DNA of 64,000 nucleotides. Source: Cornus controversa. Lineage: Eukaryota; Streptophyta; Magnoliopsida; Cornales; Cornaceae. The notes beneath the pieces are model-generated. The model ran no database searches and was not told the origin of the DNA. It saw only the letters and a list, made by a program, of their open reading frames with translations. The stretch covers positions 30,390,336 to 30,454,335 of the forward strand of contig CM048849.1 of NCBI GenBank assembly GCA_026545225.1, given 5' to 3'. A program made the translations under genes and the position numbers. This document shows positions 1-11,793 of the stretch, in pieces; the first letter of the stretch is position 1; every line of letters starts with the position of its first letter.

Positions 1-1716
1 TTATTGCATAATTCTCTTGAAACTCATTATTTGATTCAACATCCTCTTTCAAATTTTCTCTGATATGACAAACTTAAAGGAGGATTTAAAGCTGATGTTA
101 TGCCCATCTCTAGCACATCTGAACCTGTATATTTTTCACAAGCTTTTGGTATTCCTGAGTGGGATAAAGCTATGGCTGATGAGTTACAGGCATTAGAGCT
201 TAACAATACATGGTCCATTGTCTCCTTACCTGCTGGACATCACACTGTGGGATGTAAGTGGGTATATAAAGTCAAGTTTCGAGCATATGGGACTGTAGAA
301 AGACAAAAAGCTAGACTCTTTGTCAAAGGATATACCCAACAAGAGGGAGTTGATTTCTTTGACACATTTGCTCCTGTAGCAAAGCTTGTTACCGTGAAGC
401 TTTTGTTTGTTTTAGCTTCCATTCATGGTTGGTCTTTACATCAGTTGGATGTTAATAATGCAATTCTCCCCGGTGATCTATTAGAGGAAGTTTATATGAC
501 TATTCCTTAAGGGTATAGTCCTCATGAGGAGAAACAATTACCTATTAATGTTGTTTGTAAGCTTAACAAGTCATTATATGGTTTAAAACAAGCATCAAGG
601 CACGTGTGCTAAGTTTTCTAGCGTTTTGATTGAAGAAGGATTTCATCAGTCTGCAGCTGATCATTCATTGTTTATCAAGAGTACAGGGTCAAATTTCATG
701 GCAGTACTTGTTTATGTTGACGACATTATTATAGCCAGTAGTGATAACATGTCTGTATAAGACTTGAAGTACATAATTAATGCTAGATTCAAGTTGAAAG
801 ATCTTGGAACTTTGCGATTTTTCCTTGGTTTAGAAGTGGGAAGAACAGAAAAAGACATTTTTGTATCATAAAGGCTTTATGCTTTGCAACTATTGGCTGA
901 CACAGGGTACTTAGGACATAAACCAACTATTACACCTATGAACCAAATTTGAAGTTAAGCCAAGATGAAGGGGAATTACTGGCAGATGCTTCACTTTATA
1001 GGAGGTTAATTGGCAAGTTATTGTATCTCACAATCACTAGGCCAGATCTGTCTTCTGGAGTTAACAGGCTTAGTCAATTCTTGGCTCAACTAAGACTTCC
1101 TCATTTCAAGGCTGTGCAAAGAGTTTTGCAGTATGTGAAAAGTACTCCTAGACATGGTCTTTTCTTCCCTTCAAAGACTAAAATAGAGCTAAGAGCTTAT
1201 GCTGAGACTAATTTTTCTACAACAACTGAAGTTCAATTCAAGGTATTTTCAGATGCTGATTGGGCTAGTTGTCCTGACACTAGACGTTCCATATCAGGTT
1301 ATTGTGTATTTTTAGGCGACTCATTGATCTCCTGGAAGTCCAAGAAACAGGCCACAGCTTCACGATCTTCAACAGAGGCTGAATATAGATCAATGGCTAA
1401 TACTACCTATGAGTTAACTTGGTTGTTGTCCCTGTTGAAAGAGCTTGGGGTAAGTCATTCTAGGCCTGCCTTGCTGCATTGTGATAATTAAGCTGCCCTA
1501 CACATTGCAGCGAATCATGTTTTTCATGAGTGAACTTAACACATAGAGATAGATTGCCATTTAGTTCGCGACAAAATTCAAGCAAGAATTTTGAAGACCT
1601 TACATGTTTCTACTCGGAATCAATTAGCTGATATATTTACCAAAGCTCTTCATCCTTGTCATTTCAAAGACTTAATGGACAAGATGGGATTAGTTAACAT
1701 CTACTATCCATCTTGA
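1..1716 (+). pseudogene. Ty1/copia pol remnant (reverse transcriptase and RNase H)
   Basis: This is the 3' portion of a copia-type polyprotein that once encoded reverse transcriptase and RNase H for retrotransposition. The first open stretch (about 100-510) carries the RVT_2 start, with the family's NTW and GCKWVYKVK motifs and a VDF..TFAPVAK segment. The catalytic YVDD is readable near 712-725. The stretch 949-1491 carries the RNase H end, including the ISWKSKKQ and SRSSTEAEYR motifs. The terminal ADIFTKAL motif lies near 1630-1660. Stops near 508, 760, 870 and 1489 and at least one frameshift (about 600) break the frame, so it is dead. The element's 5' half lies outside the window. Confidence 0.93.
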
Positions 1717-1723
1717 GTGGGAG

Positions 1724-1950
1724 TGTTAAGACAGAGCTTATTTCATGAGGTGTTAAGACAGAGCTTATTTCAAGAGTCTTCTGTTATTAGTTGTTAGAAA
1801 CCATTTTATTAGTTTGTTATGCCAGCTGGTACAGTTGTATATTAGCTGGAGTCTAGGTGACTTGTTTCTATTAGTTTAGGCTTCTTGTATATAAGAGCCA
1901 ACTTGTAACATTTTTCTCTCTCAATGAGATTGTTTTCTTCTCTTTTGTAT
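1724..1950 (+). repeat. 3' LTR of the copia remnant (end approximate)
   Basis: A purine-rich tract (GAGTGGGAG) directly after the pol terminus is the expected polypurine tract. It is followed by TGTTAAGACAGAGC, the LTR start. The first segment is tandemly duplicated with a 26-bp period (1724 and 1750). A promoter-like TATATAAGAGCC lies near 1890. The right end has no clear inverted terminus, so the end given is an estimate. Confidence 0.7.
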
Positions 1951-2137
1951 TAAGGTGTATTATAATTTTTTTATTATTTTTTTTATGATTTTCAAGATTG
2001 ATTGATCCACAATATTTATTTAAAAACTAACTTCAATAAATTTACAATTTTACATCACCATTGCATCAAGCAAGTAAATTTTTCACAATTTATCAAAAAT
2101 AATAATTAACCACGTGCATTTCTTTTAAAACTGTTTT

Positions 2138-2203
2138 AAATGGTAATCACATCCTATAATTATACACACATTTATACTACCCAGTTATTTTTATTAAATT
2201 CTA

Positions 2204-2236
<33 letters not shown>

Positions 2237-2620
2237 CATATACACAGAGAGAGAGAGAGAGACAATTGTTAAGAAACTTTTCCTCTTTCTTGAAAAAAAA
2301 AATAAAACTCTCACTAAACTTTTATTTTTCTCCTTAACTGTAGATCATGTTCCATTATTATATAAGCTGCACACATCCATATTATATCTACATTTTTTTT
2401 TTCTATACATTTTTCTTTTCTTTTCTTTTTTTATCAAATGACTACCATTCAATTAAATTAAAATTGTATTAAATGACAATCACATCCTATAATTATACAC
2501 ACATTTATACTACCCATTTATTTTAATTAAACTCTAATTATTAATTTATAAATATATACATACACACACACAATTGTTAAGATATTTTCCTCTTTCTTAA
2601 AAAAAAAAAACCTATAATTA
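2138..2620. repeat. Direct repeat, about 330 bp apart, with microsatellites
   Basis: Two copies of a roughly 150-bp AT-rich segment (ATCACATCCTATAATTATAC... to ...AATTGTTAAGA then TTTTCCTCTTTCTT) start near 2141 and 2474. The first copy contains (TA)n and (GA)n tracts and the second a short (CA)n tract. No coding potential is visible. The next stretch, 2620-3190, is also non-coding, with nothing recognised. Confidence 0.7.
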
Positions 2621-3189
2621 TACACACGGTGTGAATAGTTAAGCTTTGCTTGTGGATCCTTTCTTGTCGACTCTGTATTACCACTCTTACAAGTTAAATC
2701 ATTGACTGGGTTAGGTGAGGGAGCCACAATATCTTATGCATGTTTGGGAATGTGTCGGTACCATGACATTTATATGTTATTTAATTATGATTATTATAAT
2801 GAAGTAGTCAAAACAATGACACCCACATCAACTAAAGTGCATCAATGGTAGACATGAGACACGATCACTTGTTCTAAGAAGTCACCTGAAAAGGTTAATG
2901 AAAGAGAACTTTCCATCAAGATATTATCTTCTTTAGTTTCATTGCAGGTCATAGAAGGTTTCTCAAACAATGGCAGTAGAATTCACCACCCTTAGAATGG
3001 TAGATATCAGAAATGAAGAACTATTTAACTGTAAAGTGGGTATGCATATGCAGGCAAAATCAAAATTTAAGTATAATTTTCCAATCAGCATGCTTAAAAA
3101 ATATGGCCATGAAGAGGATCATCCTTAGGAAAAAAAACCTGGAGTGCATTGCTATAATTACAACAATTTGAAACTCTTCAATGGCATTG

Positions 3190-3970
3190 TTATAAGGGCG
3201 CTACGCATTAGAATGCAAAAAAAGGCAGATCGACCAAGGTCGGGGAAAACCCTTTCGTAAATGCCAGCCAAGGTCGGCCCCTTAGAGACCAACTAGGGCT
3301 GGCCCTAGCCTAGGCCAGGCCTTAGAGACTGGCCAAAGCCGGCCTGTAGAGACCAGCCAAAGCCAGCCCCTTAGAGACCGGCCAAGGCCGGCCACCAATG
3401 CCGGCCAGAGCCAATCCCCAGAGGCAACTAAAACCATATGTTCTGAAGCCCACTAGTTGGTTAAGGGTGGAGCCCGGGATCCAAGGTGGAGATTAGGCAA
3501 AATTTTGTGGGCTAGGGGTCCATTTTTACAGCCCAGCGGGTTAATAAAAGTGTTTTTAAGGTTTGACAAGCAGCCCTAATGAATAGGGGGCATCTTATGG
3601 GGTGTTTGACTCAAATTATAAGTCAGGTGACATGAGCAATTGTGATTTGTATGACGTGGGTGAGAGATAAACTTTGACCAGGACATTTTTATATTTAGAT
3701 AAGCCTGGGGAACTAAAGAGCCCGTCTTTTACTAGGACACGTTTTCATTTAACCGCTATAAATACAGAGACAATCCATATACCGAGTGCACAATTAATAT
3801 CCTCTGAGAGCCATTATAGCTTAAACAGTATTTCCGATATCTAACTTGAGCATCAGAGTGTAATCGGTCGGCATCACGTTGTTGCCTTCTTTGTTACCCT
3901 TTGTTTGTCTGTTGGTGTTTGACTCGGATCACGAGTTGTTTTGTGCTTCATCATTAATTATATAAGAGAC
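3190..3970 (+). repeat. Gypsy-type LTR remnant with GC-rich tandem repeat
   Basis: A GC-rich island in AT-rich DNA. From about 3270 to 3415 a unit of about 24-40 bp (CTTAGAGACCGGCCAAGGCC-like) is repeated 4-5 times. It is followed by a TATA-like CTATAAATACAGAG near 3757. A segment resembling the ACTTGAGCGTCGGAGTG block common in plant Ty3/gypsy LTRs lies near 3843-3860. No internal coding region is attached. It is probably a solo or truncated LTR, identified from motif memory only. Confidence 0.45.
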
Positions 3971-4383
3971 TATTGCTAAAAACTATGCTTATAAATCATA
4001 ATATAACATTGATTTGATTGTGTGATTTTTCAAACGAAAAAGAGATCCTAATTCAATAAGAAGATTTGATTAGTTTAAGATAAAATTTTAACAATTATGT
4101 TTTGAGCTGATTTAAATTGTAATAGATTGTTGATTTACTGAAGTAATATATAAGCGAAATGTTGGTTGTCTTTAAAAGTGACACGAAGTAAAAATAATTA
4201 TTGTAATAATGTTATACGATAAGAGGAAATGATTGAAGAATTTACTCAGTAATGCAAAAAACCCAATTTCATGAATTTATTTGAATACTAATCTTATAAT
4301 ATAACTGATTTGTTGATACAATTCCACCTTAATTATTATGGTAATCTTTAAAAAATATATTTTATTATTATTCAAGCCCCTCG

Positions 4384-4405
4384 CCCCCCCCCCCCCCCCC
4401 CCCCC
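4384..4405. repeat. Poly-C tract (22 C)
   Basis: An uninterrupted run of 22 cytosines in otherwise AT-rich non-coding DNA. The flanking sequence shows no gene. Confidence 0.9.
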
Positions 4406-4864
4406 AAAGTATGAGGATTTCAAAGAATGGATTAGAGAAATGCACGTTAAATGCACCTATAATGGTGTTCAATTACCATAATTTCTGAAAATTTGATTAT
4501 TAGATGGTATTTAGATAAAAATCTTATTTCCTTTCTCTACAAAACCTTGGCACAAATCTAAGCTACGATCTTCTGGTAAAGATCCAATGAAAAAGAAAGA
4601 AAAAGAACAAAAAATGGATTTTTTTGTTTTAAGAGTTTGGGAAATGGCAACCGACCTTCCTTTTGGTTCTCCTTGAAAATGGTATTTTTCTGGCTATGTC
4701 ACTAGTGTGAGATATAAAATTGTAATTGGCATATTTCGGTGATCAAAACTTGAATGATTGAGTTGTAATTTTTGTATTATTTTATGTAATCGATCGTCGA
4801 CAATTTCGAGCTGATACTCAAGTGCATGGAAGCTGATAAATCCACTACAAGAAATTTGATTTTT

Positions 4865-5400
4865 TTTCATGGAATATTTCGTAGTAAAAAGTCAAAATTT
4901 CGTAGCAAAACTCTTTTGCAACGAAATATTTTCGTAGCACCAACCGTTGCAATATGTGGCGTCTCTAATTGTAAATTTCGACGAAATCATGTTTCGTGGC
5001 AAATTATGGGATAATAGCGACGAAAATATTTCATCGCAATACCTATTATTTACTACGCTAAAATTTCGTGGGTAATATAATTATTTGCTACGATAATATT
5101 CCGTCGCTAATTCTTATTATTTCCCACGAAATAATATTCCGTTGGAAATAAATGTATTTGCTACAATAATTTTTCGTCGCTAATTCTTATTATTTTCCAC
5201 GAAATAGTATTCCGTTGGAAATAAATGTATTTGCTACGATAACATTCCGTCACTAATTCTTATTATTTCCCACGAAATAGTATTCCGTTGAAAATAAATG
5301 TATTTGTTACGAAATTTATTTCGTCGCAAATTAGTAATTACTACGAAATAAAGCGTCGAAAATTAGTTTTTACTACGAAAAAAAACCGTACCAAATTGTA
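4865..5400. repeat. CACTA left subterminal repeat array
   Basis: More than a dozen degenerate copies of a motif of the form TTTGCTACGAAATATTTCGT are spread over about 530 bp in both orientations. Spacers such as TCTTATTATTTCCCACG recur with a period near 65-70 bp. The density and orientation fit the subterminal transposase-binding arrays of CACTA elements. Confidence 0.85.
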
Positions 5401-5516
5401 ATTATTTTTTTAAAAATAAATATAAAACAGTGATTATATAATTTATATAATCACTGTTTTATATTTTTTTTCTTTTTTTTTCAAGTACCACTAATATCAA
5501 GAAAGCTCATTATAAT

Positions 5517-5556
<40 letters not shown>

Positions 5557-8021
5557 CATTTCCTGTTATTTAATTTTCAAAGCATGACCATAACAAGAGT
5601 CAAAATTAACAACAAAAATAATGTTGATGCCATATTCCTAACAAGCATGCTACAAGTTCTGCCTATGCACCATTACATATATATACCCAAAGCATATTAA
5701 TTACATACATTCCATTACAAAAGAAAGACTATTAATTACAACCAAAACAACTTCATTACAAATAGCCATGGCATATGCATATCACTAACAAGCTTGATTA
5801 GAGCAACATAAGATGGTAATGAAGCAATTGGAGGCATTTGTGCGTGATCAAAAATTCCTTGTGTATATGGCATTTCAAAAAGTAACTTCATTCTGGTCCA
5901 ACCTGCAAAAAGTACTAAAAAATCATCACACACACATTCAAGTTATTTCTTCACATGATTCTAGCAACATTATAATCAACAAATTATTTTAGAGTTGAGA
6001 ACTTACTAAAATGAGTTTTATATCTTGTGAAGAAGTTAAGGCAACATAAAAAAAGAGTAAACTCCTGAGGGAGAAGCCACACTCGAAGCGGAGAATAAAC
6101 TCCTGAAATTTAAACAAAATAAAAGTAATTTATACATTAAGAATCGATAGAAACTAGCATTTTTTTTCCTTGGTTTCTATATCTTTTTCTTTTTGCTATG
6201 TTTCTCTCTATATCTTTCTCATGATGATGACTTTAAAGATATATACAAGGCATTGATGTCTCCTACTTCAGCTGCCTCCTTGATCAACCTCAACATATAT
6301 ATAGCTAGTAGGAGAGTGATACATTTTATTAGGCATGGTGACCAAATGGCCGGGTATATATATATATATTAGATAGTGTCGATGCTGTGAATATATAAAT
6401 TTCTGAATTAAACAAAATAAGAGAAATATATCTATATAGATATATGAGTGTATCATCTCACAGAAAGAATCATTTCTTTCCCTTCGATTCTGTATCTTTT
6501 TCTTTTGGATATATTCCATATATTTGTCACCTATCTTTGCATACACATTTCTTTCTCATGCCATTCACGAGATCACCTTTGTGGCGGTGATGATAATGGG
6601 TGATGTCTAAAGTACAAAAATTAAATACTAAAAATTTCAAGAGTTGAATTTTAAGTTATAATTGTAAACTGAAAATTTGTTCCATATGTGCTTGTTTAAG
6701 TGATATTTAAATTGCATTCATCAAACACGCTTAGATTGATTTATACTCAAATAGGTTATAAAATATTACTCTAAAACTGGTGGTGATTAGTCTCCCATTT
6801 TTTTTTTCATGTCTTGTGATAATTAAGGAAATACATATAAGTGATCACATGTAGTTTATATGTAATTTTTCATATAACATCTATACTTTGAGTTAATAAG
6901 GAGCTGTCTGGCAACTTTTTTTTTTTGTATTATTATTATAAAATTGGTGAAAAACAAAAATAAGTGGCCCGTGAAAACACATTTAGCAGCGTTTGTTATG
7001 TTTTGCACAATACCACATATGCTCCTAAAAAATCCTAAATCTGGAAGCAAAAAAAAAAAAAAAAACAAATTGTATCCACTAATTTTTGCCATTGCAGATG
7101 AACAATTGTAGCAAGGAAATTCTAGATTAACTAGTATAATATAAATACCTACAAAACAAATTGCTTCTAGCAACCAGAGAAAATACATAATAATCATCAA
7201 AGAAAAAGCAATACCATCAAAGAACACAAACTCACAATAAAAACCAATTCGGTGAAACATAAGACTATATGCAAAATTGATTCTCAAACATTGAAACCAA
7301 ACAATTCAAATCAAACCATAGATGAACATTTAATTAAAACCAAACAATTCAAATCAAACAATACATCTGACAACAAGTTGTCGAATAGAAGTATGAGAAA
7401 TAAAGTATGAATATGATTATTAATTGAGCTAATTTTCTCACTTTCGGAAACCAAAACAACATGAAACATATAATTGAGAAGTTTATTTTATTTCCTTCAT
7501 TTCTTCCAATTTCTCATCAACCAAACAAATAGTTCAAAAATTAATCAAGTTTATACTTTTTCAGAAAATTGAGCCAATAGAAAATGGCCTAATTTCAAAT
7601 AACGGATATCTGAAACTATTTTTTGTATTCAAAATTTCTGAAATTTGTTTCCCAGTAACTAAAAACACAACAAAACAACAACGTAGAACAAATCATAAAT
7701 ATTTTTTTCTTCACATTAACCAACCATAAATTGATGTCTCAATACATAATCCTCAATAATAGTTTTTAAGTAGGGTTCAGATATAGATATTACACACACA
7801 TGCACAGATCTATCATATAGATATTACACACACATGCACAGATCTATTATACACATATTACACACTCGCATATGCAGAATGCATATATCTGTCTAAAACT
7901 AAATTTCTATCAGAATAAATTTCATACAAAATTATAAAAAGTAAAAATACCTGAAAGTCACCGATCTCGTCAAAGCCACTGCTCCGATCTCGCCAAAGCC
8001 ATCGTCACCGTCCTCCCATGC

Positions 8022-8057
<36 letters not shown>

Positions 8058-8164
8058 AACACAAAATACAGATCGGCAGTCGGGAGTTGGGAATTAGGAT
8101 GAAGAGAGAGGATTGCGGGCCGTGTGGCTAGGGTTGAGAGTAATTGAGCGGTTAAAGAATATAT

Positions 8165-8380
8165 ATAGTAATATATTATTTGCTACGAAATAAATTTCGT
8201 CGAAAAAGGGTATTTACTACGAAATCAAGTTTCCGTGGAAAATACCCTAGTATTTACTACGAAATTTTTTCCGTGGTAAATACGAAGAGTATTTTCCACG
8301 AATTTTATTTTTCGTAGCAAATACCTTACTATTTACTACGAAATTGAAACCGTGGTAAATGGTCCGTGGGAAAAAACCTG
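8165..8380. repeat. CACTA right subterminal repeat array
   Basis: Repeated TATTTACTACGAAAT and TTTCCGTGG(T/A)AAAT motifs mirror the left array in inverted orientation. About eight copies are visible in 215 bp. Confidence 0.85.
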
Positions 8381-9710
8381 TTTTCTTGTAGTGATCAGTT
8401 AGAACACCATATAGTACAGGTAAGTATGGTGAGGTCACTCTGCACTTTTTATTTTGCGAGCCTATTTTGAAAAACTAGGGTAAATGAAAAATTAGGGTTT
8501 TTCAAAGTAGGACCGGTCCCTAATATTTAGGACCGGTCCAACTTGTCTCTACAGTTTGGTTTCTGCAGGTTTTTACAAAGTCCTACTGGTCCTATTTATT
8601 TGGCACCGATCCCACTTAGCCTGTTCCAAATAGGAAACAAATTTTGACGAAAATTCTGATTCCTATTGGGTTTGAAACTTCTAAGAGAGTTTTATTTTGG
8701 TATTTAACTTCTTTTTCAAGTAGAATTACGACTTCCTTGCCTATATATATGTATTTATATTTTCTCTAAAAGTGTGTGAAGAAAAAGCCTGGAAAAATAT
8801 TTTTAGAGAGAGAAAGTATATACAGTATAATTAGGGCTATATAATTTTAAGAACACATATCCATACTTCATGAGTGATATTTAGGATGGTTTTATACTTC
8901 TGATTAGCTGCACAGAGACTGCATCAAATCTATTTGCTGATTAGAACATTGGATTGATGGTTCTTCACTTGCTTGCTTGTTGAGGAAGAAAGATGACCAG
9001 ATTGCACTATGAAGGGAACAAGATACTTGCTGAGGATTTGTGTTCTTCCAGCAACCTTTCTGTGAGGATCGTGACGTTAGCCGTAAGTCTACAGCAGTTA
9101 GACGTGTTATCGCAATCATAAGCCTAAGGTATTCCGCATCAGATTCTCGACAGAGTGAAAAGGAGTATGAGTCTGAGACAGAGTCTGCTGTACTTTGCTT
9201 CATCATAGTAATTGGTTTCCTGAGGCGTTCTGCCTCCCTCCGTGGTTTTTCTCGCCTTGGGTTTCCACATATATCTGGTTCATTCTTTTCTTTACTTGCA
9301 CTTTATTTATTTACTTGCTTTGTGAGATTGCTTAGAATTTTAATTGGACTTAAAAATTGAATTAATAAAAATTAAGCAAATGAGCAAGTGATCCTATTCA
9401 CCCCCCTCTAGATTTTAAATTACTTTTCGCAACCGCTTCCGCACCGCACAACTCACAACTAGAACATGATAGAAGTTAAAAATGTTCTGCCAATGCAACA
9501 TATAATTCCTTAACAAAAATTGGTACGTTTTATTTTTTTGATTAATTTCAAATGGGTAGGTAAATTTAAGTTAAAAAAAAGGGCAATGGCTACCAATTTA
9601 TAGAAGAAAGGTATTTGTAATTTAAATAGGACCGATGCAATTCATATTATTAATTGTTTTTCCTATGACAAAATGTTGTCTTTCAAATGATATCAAGGCA
9701 ACTCCATGCA

Positions 9711-9713
<3 letters not shown>

Positions 9714-9799
<86 letters not shown>
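9714..9799. repeat. (TA)n microsatellite, about 86 bp
   Basis: A perfect TA dinucleotide run. Open frames of alternating Tyr-Ile through it on both strands are artefacts. Confidence 0.97.
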
Positions 9800-9802
<3 letters not shown>

Positions 9803-10027
9803 ATAGCATAATTATCAACATATATTTGTGTATGTATGTTATTATGGTGCACAGTGAATTAATTAGTTCATCCTGCCATAGTAGTATTAGGAGGTTATTC
9901 CATTGTTACACATTGAGGCCCATGACAATAGTTGAAGGAGAAATTATCATGGAAGTACATGAATATAGTGAACAAAATAAGATACATGGGGTAGGGTATG
10001 ATCTCTCCTCTTGAAAAAGAAAGTTGA

Positions 10028-10276
10028 TGTAGTAACCCTTGTGGACGGGTGTGAGTGGGCGGGTGCGAAGATAGACACTGGGCTGAGCTACCACACTGAC
10101 AGGGTACAGGGTGCTCAATCCCACATCGCCTGGGTGTGGAAAAGGGGATGTGCTTATATGTAGTATGTTCTCTTCAAATGGTATGAGGCCTTTTGGGGTA
10201 AACCCAAGAGTAAAACCGTGCGGGCTCAGGCCCAAAGCGGACAATATCATACCATGTGTTGGAGCGGGGTATTACA
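10028..10276 (+). mobile_element. Solo LTR of a TRIM (terminal-repeat retrotransposon in miniature)
   Basis: This 249-bp segment begins TGTAGTAACCC and ends GGGGTATTACA, matching the LTRs of the two full TRIMs at 30135-30704 and 40542-41111. It is flanked by a perfect 5-bp target duplication GTTGA (10023-10027 and 10277-10281). No second LTR or internal domain is present, so it is a recombinational solo LTR. It carries the block CCCAAAGCGGACAATATC, which I recall from several plant TRIM families. Confidence 0.93.
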
Positions 10277-10406
10277 GTTGAGAGTTGGAGTCCACAAAAA
10301 ATATGTTGTGAATAATGATTGTGTGTTTGCTTTAGTTTGTCTTTTTATTTATTTATTTTTTAAAAAAAATAAAAGCTTTTTTTGAGGTTTTCTAATGAAA
10401 ATATTA

Positions 10407-11278
10407 GGGTTAAATTCATTGATCTCTCCCAAAGTTTGGTCAAATTATACTCGAAGAGATCGTTTGGTCTTTATTTTTTTGACCTCCCCTAAATCAATTT
10501 TTCTGGTGGCTGAAATAAATTTTAAGAGTGAAAAGATAATTTTGTCCTTACATTATAATATTATATTATATTTCAAATAGGGTAAAATACAATTACATCT
10601 CCTGAGATTTGCCATAATTGCATTGACCTCTCCTATAATGAATTGAAATAATATTTTAGAATGATTTTACCATTATACACCTAAATAATCTAATAATAAA
10701 AAAATAAAAAAAATCTGATTTCTAAAATGATATGTATGTTTTCACCCACACGACACCACCAGCCCGGTCGTTTTCATCAACTCGTACATGTGACTCACGA
10801 CAAAACTCAATAACTCAATCCACATATTCGATCTTATGTATGTGTTTGTATATATATCACTGTGATCGAAGATATTTGAAAATAATTTTTATAATAGAAT
10901 TTTTGGTGATTCATCAGATATATAAGGAGCAATATGAAAGATCAATTGTGGTCATGGGTGGTAACAGTGGTGGTGTAACATGTGTAGAAAAGAAGACAGG
11001 AAAGAAAGTATAATGTGGGGAAAATGTCATTTTTAAAATTAATTTTTTTTCTAGGGATCTCTGTACAATTACAGCAAACCTCAAGGATTGTCATTGTATT
11101 TTATTTATTTAAAATATAATTTTATATTATAATGCAAGGGCAAAATTATTGTTTCACTATTAAAATTTATTCCGGCCACTCGAAAAATGAATTTAGAAAA
11201 AGTGAAAGTAATAAAGGTCATTCAGTAATTTTGAGTATAATTTGATCAAATTTAAGAAGAGTTCAGTGAATTTAACCC
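10407..11278. mobile_element. Inverted-repeat (foldback/MULE-like) MITE
   Basis: The left arm GGGTTAAATTCATTGA... (from 10407) pairs with the right arm ...CAGTGAATTTAACCC (to 11278). Complementarity extends over about 180 bp on each side, including GGTCAAATTATACTC against GAGTATAATTTGATC. The 9 bp flanks AAAATATTA and ATAATATTA differ at one position, consistent with a decayed 9-bp target duplication of MULE type. The loop holds a 93-codon open frame with no recognisable domain, which I do not call a gene. Confidence 0.75.
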
Positions 11279-11743
11279 ATAATATTATACTATATATGAA
11301 AAATGCCTTTAAAAATAACAAAATGACACAACTGGAGAATGTGATATGCTGACCAAAGTCCAAATAGGGAATGTGAGATAGTGGCCACACCCCTCTCTCA
11401 CATTTGGTAATCTGACTTTTTGTCTCCAAATTTTTATCCCATATAAAAAGAGAGAACTAATTAATATTCATTTGCAGTTCTACCCATACACATCCTTAAA
11501 TACTTCAGTGTCGAATCTCGATTCCATTGGTAACTGGTACATTAATTAAGGATCGATCCATATTCCTCACCAACAAGAGTCCTGCAACTTCTAACCCATA
11601 TCAGATTGGATTCTTGTGGTGTTGTTATTGTCTGATTGATCTGTATCACTAGACCCTGCCACGGGCATTGGCCATACTATATATCTGTGATTGGTCATTA
11701 TACGTGCTTGTCTGCACCAAAACAAAAAGTTCTTTTAAAAGAT

Positions 11744-11745
<2 letters not shown>

Positions 11746-11791
<46 letters not shown>
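11746..11791. repeat. (TA)n microsatellite
   Basis: A TA run of about 46 bp. The surrounding 11280-12740 is AT-rich non-coding sequence. The only other pattern I see there is a short inverted pair near 12540-12620 (AAGTGCATTTCGATTATGCG and its variants). Confidence 0.9.

Positions 11792-11793
<2 letters not shown>

Larger units (their letters stand above)
4843..8393. mobile_element. Non-autonomous CACTA (En/Spm) DNA transposon
   Basis: The ends are CACTACAAGAAA (4843-4854) and its complement TTTCTTGTAGTG (8382-8393). Both are flanked by the 3-bp target duplication ATC (4840-4842 and 8394-8396), as expected of the CACTA superfamily. Clusters of subterminal CTACGAAAT/ATTTCGTAG motifs occupy both ends, where transposase would bind. 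The 3.55-kb interior has only short non-conserved open frames and no transposase, so movement would need a partner element. A GC-richer patch near 7955-8025 (minus strand), followed by a GT splice-donor-like site, could be a relic first exon. The interior also holds (TA)n near 5521-5554, two copies of a roughly 31-bp repeat near 7786-7850, and (GA)n near 8022-8055. Confidence 0.93.
4660..9425 (+). repeat. LTR-like repeat (family R, copy 1), split by the CACTA element
   Basis: The segments 4660-4842 and 8397-9425 would be continuous without the CACTA insertion. Together they parallel 24460-25290: a shared GAGTTGTAAT block, GTTAGAACAC.ATAGT after the insertion site, then a cluster of GGACCGGTCC-like palindromes. 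The copy ends near TATTCACCCCCCTCTAG (about 9395-9412), a sequence I associate with copia-type LTR junctions. There is no obvious primer-binding site, so the exact class is uncertain. Confidence 0.5.

Noticed and set aside
9622..10014. Open frames rich in Tyr-Ile on both strands
   Set aside because: They run through a perfect (TA)n microsatellite. The plus-strand frame ends just before the solo TRIM LTR, and neither has a domain.
9906..10250. Minus-strand 114-codon frame, with similar frames at 30056-30621 and 40498-41127
   Set aside because: All are translations of TRIM LTR sequence, which is non-coding; the similarity between them comes from LTR homology.
10028..10276. TRIM family as Cassandra (5S rRNA promoter in LTR)
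   Set aside because: I looked for 5S internal promoter-like sequence and did not see it, so I kept the general TRIM label.
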